64,000 nt of DNA from Acidobacteriota bacterium (lineage in GTDB: Bacteria; Acidobacteriota; Polarisedimenticolia; Polarisedimenticolales; Polarisedimenticolaceae), in the NCBI GenBank assembly GCA_029861955.1, contig JAOTYK010000019.1:18606-82605 (forward strand), read 5' to 3'. The first letter of the stretch is position 1; each line of letters opens with the position of its first letter. The notes under the pieces are model-generated. The model saw nothing but the letters and a program-made list of their open reading frames with translations. It ran no database searches and had not been told where the DNA came from. A program made the position numbers and the translations under genes. Of the stretch, positions 1-9,446 are shown one piece after another.

Positions 1-657
1 GTAGAGATCCTGGGCCAGCACGACGCGGGCGTCCCCGCTGGCGATCACCCCCGTGCCCTCTGCGGCCCGCAGGTCGAGTCCGGGGTGAGGGGAGCGAGGC
101 GCGTCGTTGAAGAACCGGCGCAGACCGAAGATGGACGTCGGCTCGCCCGGCACGGGGCGGACGAAGGGGCCTTCGGCGATCGGCGCGTCGCGTTTAAGGT
201 AGAGGGCGCGCAGCTTCCCGCGCTCGCGATCGAGCCGATCCCGTACGTCTGCCGGCGGTTCCACGTACTTCGAGGAGACGGATAGCCGTTCTTCGGGAAA
301 CTCCCGTGATTCGATCGTCAGCGCGTGGGTGCCGATCACCGTGTCCCCGTCGGTCGTCGTGCCACGTACCTCGATGACCTGGGCTCCCGCCATGGCATCC
401 AGATCCACGAGCGTCCAGCCCACCCAGCGATGTCGGGCCGGATCTCGTGGGTCTGCCGTGAACTGGATCACACGCTCCAGGAAGGTGCCGCTCAGATGGT
501 CGAGCGGGACGTCCGAATCGGCCCAGACCCGGACCGGTTCTCCCGGTGCCAGCACGCGGCCGCCGACGTCGATTTCGAGCCCGGCGGACACGGGCAGCCT
601 CGACGCAAGGGCGAGCATCAGGCAGGCGGTGGCGAACGGACTACGGGGCAGTTTCAT
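1..657 (-). CDS. M23 (LytM-type) metallopeptidase, N-terminal 219 residues, runs off the left edge
   Basis: This open frame has no stop before the window edge, so only the N-terminal part is present. Read from the ATG at 657 it opens with a signal peptide (MKLPRSPFATACLMLALA and on to VSAG). A beta-rich region of about 125 residues follows, then the start of a peptidase M23 domain. The domain shows the FGLRRFFN and RSPHPGLDLRAA signature, which carries the first zinc-ligand motif HxxxD, then GTGVIASGDARVVLAQDLY. The second zinc motif (HxH) would lie beyond base 1. M23 enzymes cut peptidoglycan cross-bridges in the periplasm. The gene is divergent from the thioredoxin-like gene at 786. Family assignment is good; whether it is an active enzyme cannot be judged without the C-terminus. 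Confidence 0.85.
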   Translation of the reverse strand, partial: MKLPRSPFATACLMLALASRLPVSAGLEIDVGGRVLAPGEPVRVWADSDVPLDHLSGTFLERVIQFTADPRDPARHRWVGWTLVDLDAMAGAQVIEVRGTTTDGDTVIGTHALTIESREFPEERLSVSSKYVEPPADVRDRLDRERGKLRALYLKRDAPIAEGPFVRPVPGEPTSIFGLRRFFNDAPRSPHPGLDLRAAEGTGVIASGDARVVLAQDLY

Positions 658-696
658 CCTTCCATCCTACCCCGGCTCCCGGGAGACCCGCGCCGT

Positions 697-725
697 TTGA
701 TTCCGTTCGCATCGCGGGCTAGAGT
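697..725 (+). promoter_or_regulatory. candidate sigma-70 promoter for the membrane thioredoxin gene
   Basis: TTGATT (697-702) and TAGAGT (720-725) are separated by 17 bases. They lie in the divergent gap between the M23 gene and the gene starting at 786. Each box matches the consensus at four of six positions. Confidence 0.45.
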
Positions 726-785
726 GGTGGCGTCGTCTCGGCCGGATGCCGGGGCTTCCCCCAACGGAAAAACGGAGACCCGCCG

Positions 786-1658
786 ATGTCGTTCGGAGCC
801 ATCTTCACCGCGCTCTACTTCCTGCTCGTGGCAGCGGTGCTGACCTTCTCTCCGATCGTGACGACCCATGTTGGATTTCAGGTCAGTCGTTGGGGCGGGA
901 TCGCGCTACTGTTCTTCATGGCTCTCGCTCTGTTCGGCAATCGCGTCTGGGCAAGGTGGTGTGGGCTTCTGTTGTCAATCGCAATCGCGTCGGGAGTGTT
1001 GCTCTCCGGCGCCGAGGGTCCGATCATGCTGACCGTACTCATGGGCGCCATCGTAGGAGCCGTTCTGCTGTTGTTCCAGACCGGGGGTTCCTCGACCCAG
1101 CGATCGGGGCCGGGGCCGATCACGACCGGCTTGATGCTGGCTTCCGGGGCGTCCGCTTCCATCGTGGTTGTCGGGCTGCTGTTCGCCAGTCAGTCCGGTA
1201 GCGCGATCGCGTCGCCGCAGCCCACTGGCGACGAGGTGATGCGCGTCTCACGGACCCGCGTCGAGTGGACCGACTTCGGTGCCGCGTTGCAGCTGGGTGA
1301 GCAGGACGATCTCCCGATCCTGGTCAGCTTCGAAACGCCCTGGTGCGGTTACTGCAAGAAGATGAATCAAGTCACGTGGCGCGATCAGCAGGTGATCGAT
1401 CGGCTCGGCGGGATCATCGCCGTTCGCATCAATGCAGAGTCCGCCGAGGAAGCGGGCGGCTATCGTGGGGTCGACGTCGCCCGTCGCTACAAGGTGCAGG
1501 GCTATCCGACGGTGATGCTGATGCGGGCGGATGGCCGGGTCATCTCCCGCACCAGCGGCTACCTCGCGCCGTCGCGATTGCTCTCCTGGCTCGATGGGCA
1601 ACTTGGGCGTCGTGCGCCGGCGTCTTCGGTATCGACGATTCCAGTCTCCGGATCCTGA
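786..1658 (+). CDS. multi-span membrane protein with C-terminal thioredoxin-like domain
   Basis: The protein has 290 residues. The first ~135 hold about four hydrophobic segments (roughly 5-27, 37-52, 58-98 in two spans, and 112-135). A soluble thioredoxin-fold domain follows from ~155. Its redox motif is WCGYC (Cys187 and Cys190) followed by KKM, and the cis-proline loop is seen at GYPTVML. The CxYC-K-K motif is typical of DsbD-gamma/thioredoxin_7-like disulfide reductases. The domain probably works outside the membrane, though the topology is inferred. The TldD-type gene begins four bases after the stop, so the two are probably co-transcribed. Confidence 0.8.
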   Translation: MSFGAIFTALYFLLVAAVLTFSPIVTTHVGFQVSRWGGIALLFFMALALFGNRVWARWCGLLLSIAIASGVLLSGAEGPIMLTVLMGAIVGAVLLLFQTGGSSTQRSGPGPITTGLMLASGASASIVVVGLLFASQSGSAIASPQPTGDEVMRVSRTRVEWTDFGAALQLGEQDDLPILVSFETPWCGYCKKMNQVTWRDQQVIDRLGGIIAVRINAESAEEAGGYRGVDVARRYKVQGYPTVMLMRADGRVISRTSGYLAPSRLLSWLDGQLGRRAPASSVSTIPVSGS

Positions 1659-1661
1659 TAG

Positions 1662-3314
1662 ATGACACCGGGCCTGGCCCTGACCTCGAGTCGTCGCGTC
1701 GCCGGAGTCGCCGCGGAAGAACTCCGTCGCGCGATGGCGATGATGAAGGCACCGGGACATCCGCGCCCCTACTTCCTCTCGTACCTGATCCGTGACGAGG
1801 AGGCCTGGACCATCCAGGCTCGCTACGGTGCGGTCGGTCAGGACAGCCGGCGTCGGCGTCGCAACGCCTTCTGTGATGTTCGCGTCGGCTCCCATCGGTA
1901 TGACCAAGTGCGTGAGGGGGGGCTCGATGACAACGACAAGGAAGCCGAGTCCTACTCGTATGTCGATCTTCCGTTTGACGGTCATCTCGACGGCACCCGT
2001 CACGGTCTGTGGAGGCTGGCGGACGCCCGCTATCGAGAAGCGCTCGAGACCCTGCTGAATAAACGGTCCCATGCGTTGACCTATCGTGATCAGAACAGGG
2101 GCTTCCAGGCGTTCGAGAAACTGGAAGCCCGTCGCGCTGAGGACTGGAAGACCCTCCCGACCATCGATCATGACTTCTGGTTGGACTACGTGACCCGGGT
2201 CTCTCGATCCCTGAAGCGATACGGGGATATCAAAGATTCACACGTCGAGTTCTCGGCGGACCTGACCGCCCGTGTCTTTGTGGACTCGGTCGGGTCGCGA
2301 ATCATCGAGAGTCACCCGGTGGTCTCTCTCGAGTGCTATCTGTGGCTTCTCTCGAAGCGCGGGGATGCTTTTCCGTGGACCCACAAGATCACGGTGACGG
2401 ACCTCGAGGAACTTCCGGACGAGAAGGCGTTTCGTCGTCAGATCTCGAAGGTCGTGACGCAACTCCGCGCGTTGGCCGAGGCACCACTCGTTCGGTCGTT
2501 TTCCGGTCCGGCCTTCCTGGAGCCGATCCCGGCAGGACTCCTGATTCACGAGGCAGTCGGGCATCGACTGGAAGGATGCCGCTTGCTGGCCTCGGGAGAG
2601 GGACAAACCTTCAAGGGCGCGTTGGGGAAGAAAGTTCTTCCTTCGTTCCTCTCGGTCTACGACGACCCTCCGAGAACACACTACGACGGGTGCTCCCTGG
2701 TCGGTCACTACCGATACGACGACGAGGGAGTCGTCGCAGCACGGGCGAATCTGATCGAGGATGGCGTGTTGAAGGATTACCTGAGAACACGCGTCGGCCT
2801 CGCCCGTGGGCATCGATCCAACGGCCATGCGCGGTGTTGTTACCATGAGCGTCCGATCAGTCGCATGGGGGTGCTCTGCGTCGAAGCGCGGGACGGCCTC
2901 GAACGCAAGGCTCTTTGGCAACGGTTTCTTGACGAGATCGTCCGTTCCGGTGCGCCCTACGGTCTGCGCGTCGTCCACGCCAGCAGCGGGGAGACGGCGA
3001 CCGACGCCTACAACTTTCAGGCGTTCATGGGAGAGATCAATCTCGCTGCCCGGGTCTACCCCGACGGACGACAGGAGTGGATTCGAGGCGTCAACTTCGT
3101 CGGCACGCCGCTCAATGCGACGCAGGGCATTGTCGCCGCCGGCCGCGTCGGAGAGGTGGATAATGCGTGGTGCGGCGCCGAGTCCGGCTACGTGCCGGTC
3201 TCGACGGTCTCACCGGCACTGGTCCTGTCGGAGTTGGAGTTACAGGCGAAACCCGAGCAACCCTACACACCGTATACGTACGAAATGCCGTGGGTTCGAG
3301 GCGCTCGTCGTTAG
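1662..3314 (+). CDS. TldD/PmbA-family metalloprotease (TldD-like)
   Basis: The protein has 550 residues. It carries the TldD zinc-binding motif HEAVGH (His296-His301, HExxxH) after the conserved GPAFLEPIPAGLLIHE stretch, and the late glycine/asparagine-rich TldD segment NFQAFMGEINLAARVYPDG. TldD-type proteases usually act with a TldE/PmbA partner to trim modified peptides or unfolded substrates in the cytoplasm; no partner gene lies in the window. Residues 1-24 have no obvious family counterpart, so the start may be the ATG at 1734. The 3' end overlaps the convergent outer-membrane gene by four bases, with the sequence TTAG holding both stops. It lies directly behind the membrane thioredoxin gene. 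Confidence 0.85.
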   Translation: MTPGLALTSSRRVAGVAAEELRRAMAMMKAPGHPRPYFLSYLIRDEEAWTIQARYGAVGQDSRRRRRNAFCDVRVGSHRYDQVREGGLDDNDKEAESYSYVDLPFDGHLDGTRHGLWRLADARYREALETLLNKRSHALTYRDQNRGFQAFEKLEARRAEDWKTLPTIDHDFWLDYVTRVSRSLKRYGDIKDSHVEFSADLTARVFVDSVGSRIIESHPVVSLECYLWLLSKRGDAFPWTHKITVTDLEELPDEKAFRRQISKVVTQLRALAEAPLVRSFSGPAFLEPIPAGLLIHEAVGHRLEGCRLLASGEGQTFKGALGKKVLPSFLSVYDDPPRTHYDGCSLVGHYRYDDEGVVAARANLIEDGVLKDYLRTRVGLARGHRSNGHARCCYHERPISRMGVLCVEARDGLERKALWQRFLDEIVRSGAPYGLRVVHASSGETATDAYNFQAFMGEINLAARVYPDGRQEWIRGVNFVGTPLNATQGIVAAGRVGEVDNAWCGAESGYVPVSTVSPALVLSELELQAKPEQPYTPYTYEMPWVRGARR

Positions 3315-4114
3315 CGGTTGCGGAACGACAGGCCGACTCCGAAGAACCGATCATTCCCGCTGGTGACCTCGACACCCGTAGAAAAATCCAGTTGGATTAG
3401 CGGGCGTAGGAGCCAGGTCACTCCGGCATCGATCCCATTCGCTGCACCGTCAGCGGCGCTCAGACCACTCTCGCCGAACGCCTCGACGAAAAACCCCCAA
3501 CGCTCAGTGAGCGATCGACCGTAGGCCACCGTCCAGATTGCCGATGCGAGTTGATCGTCGTCTCCCGACGGATCCTCGACGGTATCGAGGCGCACTCCGA
3601 CGTTGTAGCCGACCCCGGCGCGGTCAGACAGCGTGTGAGAGAAGCTGAATCGAAAGGCCGGATCGGTTTCGTTTCGTCCCAGGTCGGGATCGCCACTGGC
3701 AATCTGAATCTCCCCCAGTAGGGCGACCTGCGGCCGGGGGCCGGCCTCTTCGGCGAGCTTCCACTTGAATCCCAGGGACGCGTCACCGTTTCCGCGGACG
3801 CGCGGGCCCGAGGGAGTTTCGGGGCTGAGTTTCTGGTAGCCCGCGTAGCCAATACGAAGTTCCCAGCGTGGGTCCAACCCGATCCGAACCAGGGTCTGGG
3901 GCACGCTATCGATCTCCAGACGGACCCCCGGTTGGTCGACCTCAATCCGGCTATATCCCAGCTCAACCTGGAACGCTCCGGCGGCGATGGTCTCCGCGGA
4001 CTCGGTCTGGTCGGGGCGATCGGTGACGAGCTCATCGCCGTTCGCCAGGGCGATCACAGGAAGTGCGAGGATCGCCACGAGAATCAGGTTCGCGGGTCGC
4101 CGAAAGCGTTTCAT
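3311..4114 (-). CDS. predicted outer-membrane beta-barrel of the MetA (phenol degradation) transporter type
   Basis: The 267-residue protein has a cleavable signal peptide (MKRFRRPANLILVAILALP through ALANG). The mature N-terminus is ELVTDRPDQTES, the signature start of the 'MetA-pathway of phenol degradation' family. The rest is a run of alternating amphipathic beta strands ending in an aromatic strand (FFGVGLSFRNR), as expected of an outer-membrane barrel. The ligand is unknown, and the family name should not be read as proof of aromatic transport. AAAGGAG upstream of the ATG fits a good ribosome binding site. It is divergent from ettA, with about 105 bases between them. Confidence 0.75.
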   Translation of the reverse strand: MKRFRRPANLILVAILALPVIALANGDELVTDRPDQTESAETIAAGAFQVELGYSRIEVDQPGVRLEIDSVPQTLVRIGLDPRWELRIGYAGYQKLSPETPSGPRVRGNGDASLGFKWKLAEEAGPRPQVALLGEIQIASGDPDLGRNETDPAFRFSFSHTLSDRAGVGYNVGVRLDTVEDPSGDDDQLASAIWTVAYGRSLTERWGFFVEAFGESGLSAADGAANGIDAGVTWLLRPLIQLDFSTGVEVTSGNDRFFGVGLSFRNR

Positions 4115-4221
4115 GAAACTCCTTTTGAGTAGTCAAAACCTTGAGAGCCGGGAGTATAGCAGGGGGCGGAGGGACCGCCACCTGCTATAAGCTGCGTCGT
4201 TCGACCAAGCAGGAGACCCCG

Positions 4222-5898
4222 ATGCCCGAGTTTATCTACACCATGAAAGACCTGAGGAAGGTCGTTCCACCGAAACGAGAGATCCTCAAGGGGATCTGGT
4301 TGTCGTTCTTCCACGGCGCGAAGATTGGCGTCCTGGGGAGTAACGGCGCCGGCAAGAGCTCGCTTCTACGGATCATGGCCGGCGAGGATACCGAGTTCGA
4401 CGGCGAGGCCTTCCCGGGCAAGAAAGCGACGGTCGGTTTCCTACAGCAGGAACCGCGACTGGATCCCGACAAGACGGTCCTCGGGAACATCGAAGAGGGG
4501 GTTGCCGAGACCAAGGCCCTTCTCGATCGGTTTAACGAGCTATCGGATCGATTTGCGGAACCGCTGGAAGCGGACGAGATGGACAAGCTTCTGGAGGAAC
4601 AGGCCAAGCTCCAGGATCGGATCGACGCGGTCGGCGCCTGGGAACTGGAGAGCCGTCTCGAGTTGGCGATGGACGCGCTTCGGTGTCCACCGGCCGAGTC
4701 GAGTGTCGAACATCTCTCCGGCGGCGAACGGCGGCGGGTCGCCCTCTGTCGACTCCTCTTGCAGCAGCCGGACCTCCTGCTGCTTGACGAACCGACAAAC
4801 CACCTCGACGCCGAGTCGGTGGCGTGGCTTGAGCGCCATCTCCACGATTACGCGGGTACGGTTGTGGCCATCACCCATGACCGATATTTCCTGGATAACG
4901 TCGCCGGTTGGATTCTCGAATTGGATCGCGGCGAAGGCATCCCCTGGGAGGGGAACTACTCGTCGTGGCTCGAACAGAAGCGCGCGCGCCTCGACAAGGA
5001 AGAGCGCGCGTCTGCATCGCGCAAGCGAACGCTCGATCGTGAACTTGAGTGGGTCCGAATGGCTCCACGCGCTCGTCAGGCCAAGAACAAGGCACGAGTC
5101 AAGCGTTACGAGGAACTGCTGTCAGAGGATCACGAGAAGAGTTCCGCGTTGGAAGCGATCTACATCCCGGCAGGCAAGCGTCTGGGGGATGTCGTCGTCG
5201 AGGCCTCGGGACTCAGCAAGGGCTACGAGGATCGACTGCTGATCGATCAATTGGAATTCAGTCTTCCGCCCGGCGGAATCGTGGGTGTGATCGGTGCCAA
5301 CGGCGCGGGAAAGACCACACTATTCCGGATGATTACCGGAGAGGAGAAGCCGGACTCGGGAACGCTTCGTATCGGCGAGACCGTAGAACTGGCGTACGTC
5401 GATCAGTCTCGGGACGCCCTCGAGCCGGAGAAGACGGTCTGGGAGGCGATCTCCGAGGGCAACGAGCAGATCATGCTCGGCAAGCGCGAGGTGTCGTCGC
5501 GGGCCTATGCGTCCTCGTTCAACTTCAAGGGTGCCGACCAGCAGAAGCTGGTCAAGACCCTCTCCGGGGGGGAGCGCAACCGGGTTCATCTGGCTCGCAC
5601 CCTGAAGAGCGGTGGAAACCTATTGCTACTTGACGAGCCGACCAACGATCTGGACGTAGACACGTTGCGTGCGTTGGAGGACGCCCTACTCAATTTCGCC
5701 GGTTGTGCCGTTGTCATCTCGCATGATCGCTGGTTCCTCGACCGGATCGCGACGCACATCCTCGCGTTTGAGGGGGATAGTCAGGTCGAATGGTTCAGCG
5801 GAAACTACCAGGAGTACGAGGAGGACCGGCGACGACGAATGGGTGATGACGCCGATCGTCCGCATCGGCTTCGGTATCGAAAACTAACGCGCGACTAG
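4222..5898 (+). CDS. ettA: energy-dependent translational throttle protein EttA (ABC-F ATPase)
   Basis: From the ATG at 4222 the protein has 558 residues, very close to E. coli EttA (555). It starts [16 protein letters not shown], like EttA. An upstream TTG at 4141 is open in the same frame, but 4222 has AGGAG six bases before it. Two ABC domains lack membrane segments: first P-loop GSNGAGKSS, signature LSGGERRR, Walker [13 protein letters not shown]; second P-loop GANGAGKTT, signature LSGGERNR, Walker [13 protein letters not shown]. The linker (P-site tRNA interaction motif region) contains [14 protein letters not shown]. EttA binds the ribosomal E site and couples translation to ATP/ADP level. 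The ABC exporter pair follows six bases downstream. Confidence 0.95.
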   Translation: MPEFIYTMKDLRKVVPPKREILKGIWLSFFHGAKIGVLGSNGAGKSSLLRIMAGEDTEFDGEAFPGKKATVGFLQQEPRLDPDKTVLGNIEEGVAETKALLDRFNELSDRFAEPLEADEMDKLLEEQAKLQDRIDAVGAWELESRLELAMDALRCPPAESSVEHLSGGERRRVALCRLLLQQPDLLLLDEPTNHLDAESVAWLERHLHDYAGTVVAITHDRYFLDNVAGWILELDRGEGIPWEGNYSSWLEQKRARLDKEERASASRKRTLDRELEWVRMAPRARQAKNKARVKRYEELLSEDHEKSSALEAIYIPAGKRLGDVVVEASGLSKGYEDRLLIDQLEFSLPPGGIVGVIGANGAGKTTLFRMITGEEKPDSGTLRIGETVELAYVDQSRDALEPEKTVWEAISEGNEQIMLGKREVSSRAYASSFNFKGADQQKLVKTLSGGERNRVHLARTLKSGGNLLLLDEPTNDLDVDTLRALEDALLNFAGCAVVISHDRWFLDRIATHILAFEGDSQVEWFSGNYQEYEEDRRRRMGDDADRPHRLRYRKLTRD

Positions 5899-5904
5899 CG
5901 ACAG

Positions 5905-7656
5905 ATGGCGCGTTCTCTTCTTTGGCCTGCCGCACACAGGTATTGGCGTACGTTCGTGGGAGGATTCGTCCTCCTGCTGGCGACCAACGCCCTCGTGCTG
6001 TCGGTTCCCTGGTTGCTTCGGGAGGCGATTGACGGGCTCGAAGCCGGCGAGCCGATCGGTACGACGATTCGCTATTCGATCGCGATCGTCGTGGTCGCGC
6101 TGTTACAGGCGGTTGTTCGGACCTTCTCGAGGCTGGCGATCCTCGGCAACAGCCGCAAGATCTGCTACGACATCCGCGAGCGCTTTTTCCGTCATCTTCT
6201 CTCGCTGGGCGCTACGTTCTACGACAGCCATCGTGTCGGCGACATCATGTCTCGTGGTGTGAACGATATCCGACAGATCCAGGGGTTCTTCGGCCCGGGT
6301 GTGATGAACGTGGCCAACACCACGATTATCTACACGGCGGCAGCGGTCTTGTTGTTCAGGATCGATGCGACGCTGACGCTGTTCGCACTCGGGATCTACC
6401 CGATCCTGTTCCTCACGGTCAATCGGCTCAATCGCCGCATCTACTCGACGTCCGTCGCGGTGCAGGAACAACTCGCGACGATTTCCAGCCGCGTGCAGGA
6501 GAACATCAGCGGCATTCAGCAAGTAAAGACCTATGCCCAGGAGGACCGAGAGATCGAGATGTTCTCAGCGGAGTGCAACATTTATCGCGAGCGGAACCTC
6601 GCGATGGCGGCGACCCGCGGAACGATGATCTCGTTGATCGGTGTCGTCGCCGGTGCGGGCTCCCTCGTGGTGCTGTTCCTTGGTGGACGGGCCGTGATTG
6701 ACGGCCGGATCTCGTTAGGCGACTTCATCGCGTTCAACGCGTATCTCGGGCTCCTCGTCTGGCCGACCATCGCCCTTGGCTGGATTCTCAATACGTTTCA
6801 ACGGGGTCTGGGCGCGGCCGACCGGCTGCTGGAGATTCTTCGGGTTGAGCCGGATGTCGTCGACGGAGAAGATCGATTGCCGACCGATGGGCCGTTGCGG
6901 GGCGACCTGGAGATCCGCGGGTTGACGTTTCGACACGCGTCCGATGACACGTCTCGTCCGCCGTCTCTCAGAGATATCGATCTGAAGATCCCCAAGGGAA
7001 GCCGGATCGCCATCGTGGGTCCGGTGGGCTCCGGGAAGTCGACCCTGGTCAATATCCTTGCTCGGGTCTACCCGGTTCCGCGCGATCGAGTGTTTGTCGA
7101 TGGAGTCGATCTTAACGACATCCCGTTGGAGCGATGGCGCCGAAGTGTCGGCTACGTTCCCCAGGAGGCGTTTCTGTTCTCGCGCACGATTCAGGAGAAC
7201 GTCATCTTCGGGCGCCCCGATGCGGAGGCGGAGGAGATCGGTCGGGCAATTCGAATCTCGAATCTTGAAGGAGACCTGGCGGCCTTTCCCGAGGGGATCG
7301 AGACACCCGTCGGCGAGCGCGGGTTCACGCTCTCCGGGGGGCAACGACAACGAGCTACGCTGGCCCGCGCCGTCCTTACCGACCCTGACGTTCTTATTCT
7401 CGATGACTCGTTGTCGAGTCTCGATGCGGATACGGAGCGCTCGGTGCTCGAGCAGCTCGGCCACTGGCGGTCGGAGCGGACGACCATTCTGATCACCCAT
7501 CGCCTGACATCGCTCGCAAACATGGATCGAATCCTCGTCCTCGACGAAGGCCGCATCGTCGAGGATGGCAGTCACGAGCAACTGGTTGCCGCCGACGGAC
7601 TGTATCGCCAACTCTTCGACCGTCAACGTCTACAACAACGATTGGAACAGGGATGA
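5905..7656 (+). CDS. ABC exporter half-transporter with non-canonical Walker B (subunit 1 of a heterodimer)
   Basis: The protein has 583 residues: an N-terminal six-helix ABC type-1 transmembrane domain (about 1-310) and a C-terminal nucleotide-binding domain. The P-loop is GPVGSGKST, the signature is canonical LSGGQ (Leu476-Gln480), and the H-loop is ITHRL. The residue after the Walker B aspartate is Asp501 (LILDDSLSSLD) instead of the usual catalytic Glu, so its own ATP site is expected to be slow or inactive. It overlaps the next exporter gene by ATGA, and together they resemble MdlA/MdlB, YheI/YheH or TM287/288 type exporters. The substrate is unknown; lipids, peptides or drugs are all possible. 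Confidence 0.88.
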   Translation: MARSLLWPAAHRYWRTFVGGFVLLLATNALVLSVPWLLREAIDGLEAGEPIGTTIRYSIAIVVVALLQAVVRTFSRLAILGNSRKICYDIRERFFRHLLSLGATFYDSHRVGDIMSRGVNDIRQIQGFFGPGVMNVANTTIIYTAAAVLLFRIDATLTLFALGIYPILFLTVNRLNRRIYSTSVAVQEQLATISSRVQENISGIQQVKTYAQEDREIEMFSAECNIYRERNLAMAATRGTMISLIGVVAGAGSLVVLFLGGRAVIDGRISLGDFIAFNAYLGLLVWPTIALGWILNTFQRGLGAADRLLEILRVEPDVVDGEDRLPTDGPLRGDLEIRGLTFRHASDDTSRPPSLRDIDLKIPKGSRIAIVGPVGSGKSTLVNILARVYPVPRDRVFVDGVDLNDIPLERWRRSVGYVPQEAFLFSRTIQENVIFGRPDAEAEEIGRAIRISNLEGDLAAFPEGIETPVGERGFTLSGGQRQRATLARAVLTDPDVLILDDSLSSLDADTERSVLEQLGHWRSERTTILITHRLTSLANMDRILVLDEGRIVEDGSHEQLVAADGLYRQLFDRQRLQQRLEQG

Positions 7657-9440
7657 GCGCGCACGGCCATCACCCCGGTTCGGCAGACGACCGGCTGGGA
7701 AAAGTCTACGACGCGGAGATGTTTCGGCGTTTGTGGGCCTACGTTCGCCCGCACCGGACTCTGGTATTCGTCTCGTTCGTGATCATCTTCGTCCTCGGTG
7801 CGGCACAGCTCGTTCAGCCCTATTTGATCCGTATCGCAATCGATGACCATATCGGTACCAGAAACTCCGACGGGCTCGGAATCCTTGCCCTGTGGTTCGG
7901 GCTGGCGTTGCTGGGAGAGTTCCTTCTGCGCTGGTTACAGATCTACGTTCTGGAGAGGACCGGGCAGAACGTCGTGTACGACCTCCGGACCGACGCGTTC
8001 GCTCATCTTCAACGACTACCGTCGAGCTTCTTTGACCGAAATCCGGTCGGTCGGCTGATGACACGCGTGACGAGTGACGTCGAGGCGATTCACGAGGTGT
8101 TCACCTCGGGGCTCGTGATGATTCTCGCGGACCTGGTCAAGGTGATCGGCATTGTCGTGATTCTGCTTGCGATGGACTGGAGGCTCGCGCTGGTGACCTT
8201 CGCCGTCATCCCGCCGATCATCTTCGTGACGTTGCAATTCCGGGGTCGAATGCGATCTGCTTATCGGACGGTCCGGGGGGCGATCGCGCGGCTCAACGCG
8301 TTTCTGCAGGAGAACGTAACCGGCATGCGCATCGTGCAGATGTTCGGTCGAGAGAACGAGAGCGCAGAGGCGTTTGCGGAGATCAACGCCGAGCATCGCG
8401 AGGCTCAACTCAAGGCGGTGGTCTACGAGTCCAGCTTTACGTCCCTCGCTGAGTTGGTCGCCGCTGTCGCCCTGGCGGTGCTGCTGTGGGCCGGAGGGTA
8501 CGGGATTCTCGCCGGCATGGTGACGTTTGGAACGTTGGTCGCGTTCATCGAGTACTCGGCGAAGTTCTTTCGGCCCGTCCAGGAATTGTCGCAGCGCTAC
8601 ACCGTGATGCAGGCGGCCATGGCGGCGGCGGAGCGGATCTTCGGTCTCCTGGATACGGAGGTATCGATCAAGTCCAGCGACGGCGCAATTCCCGTTCCGG
8701 AGAAGCTGGCCGGCGATATTCGATTCGAGAACGTGACGTTCGGCTACGACGACGAACGGCCGGTGCTGAAAGACGTGTCGTTTCATATCCGCCCGGGTGA
8801 GCGGATCGGTGTGGTCGGTTGGACGGGCTCCGGCAAGACGACACTCATCCGTCTGCTCGTACGTCTCTACGATGTGCAGCAGGGGCGAATCCTGCTGGAC
8901 GGTGTCGACATTCGCAAGTATCGACTACGCGATCTTCGTCGTTCGATCGGCATCGTTCTTCAGGATCCGTTCCTGTTCGCGGGTTCGGTGGGCGGCAATA
9001 TTTCGCTGGGCGACCCCACAATAGGCCCGGATCGTGTAAAAGCCGCGGCTCGGGCGGTGCAGGTCGATCGATTCATCGAGACGTTGCCCGCCGGCTACGA
9101 CGAGCGCATTCGCGAGCGGGGCTCCAATCTATCCGTCGGAGAGAAGCAGCTCTTGACCTTTGCGCGGGCGGTTGCGTTCGATCCCGGGATCCTGGTTCTG
9201 GATGAGGCGACGGCATCCGTCGATCCGCGGACGGAGCAGAAGATCCAACTGGCGTTGGCGACCCTACTTTCGGATCGGACCTCGATTCTGATCGCCCATC
9301 GACTCGCGACGGTCAGAGACGCCGACCGGATTCTCGTCCTGCACCAGGGTGAACTACGCGAGCAAGGGACGCACGAGGAATTGCTGGTCCTCGAGAACGG
9401 GATCTACAGGACACTGTATGCGTTACAGGCGACAGCGTAG
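7653..9440 (+). CDS. ABC exporter half-transporter with degenerate signature (subunit 2 of a heterodimer)
   Basis: The protein has 595 residues with the same plan as its upstream partner: transmembrane domain to about 335, then a nucleotide-binding domain with P-loop GWTGSGKTT. The Walker B is canonical with Glu518 (LVLDEATASVD) and the H-loop is IAHRL. The signature is altered to LSVGE (Leu493-Glu497). Since each site in an ABC dimer combines the Walker motifs of one subunit with the signature of the other, both deviations fall in the same composite site, leaving one fully canonical site. The gene starts inside the stop of the previous gene (ATGA), which suggests coupled translation. Its end is six bases from the end of the convergent TPR protein. 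Confidence 0.9.
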   Translation: MSAHGHHPGSADDRLGKVYDAEMFRRLWAYVRPHRTLVFVSFVIIFVLGAAQLVQPYLIRIAIDDHIGTRNSDGLGILALWFGLALLGEFLLRWLQIYVLERTGQNVVYDLRTDAFAHLQRLPSSFFDRNPVGRLMTRVTSDVEAIHEVFTSGLVMILADLVKVIGIVVILLAMDWRLALVTFAVIPPIIFVTLQFRGRMRSAYRTVRGAIARLNAFLQENVTGMRIVQMFGRENESAEAFAEINAEHREAQLKAVVYESSFTSLAELVAAVALAVLLWAGGYGILAGMVTFGTLVAFIEYSAKFFRPVQELSQRYTVMQAAMAAAERIFGLLDTEVSIKSSDGAIPVPEKLAGDIRFENVTFGYDDERPVLKDVSFHIRPGERIGVVGWTGSGKTTLIRLLVRLYDVQQGRILLDGVDIRKYRLRDLRRSIGIVLQDPFLFAGSVGGNISLGDPTIGPDRVKAAARAVQVDRFIETLPAGYDERIRERGSNLSVGEKQLLTFARAVAFDPGILVLDEATASVDPRTEQKIQLALATLLSDRTSILIAHRLATVRDADRILVLHQGELREQGTHEELLVLENGIYRTLYALQATA

Positions 9441-9446
9441 GTCGCC

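Noticed and set aside
4141..4221. TTG start for ettA at 4141
   Set aside because: The first 27 residues have no EttA counterpart and the ATG at 4222 has AGGAG at six bases.
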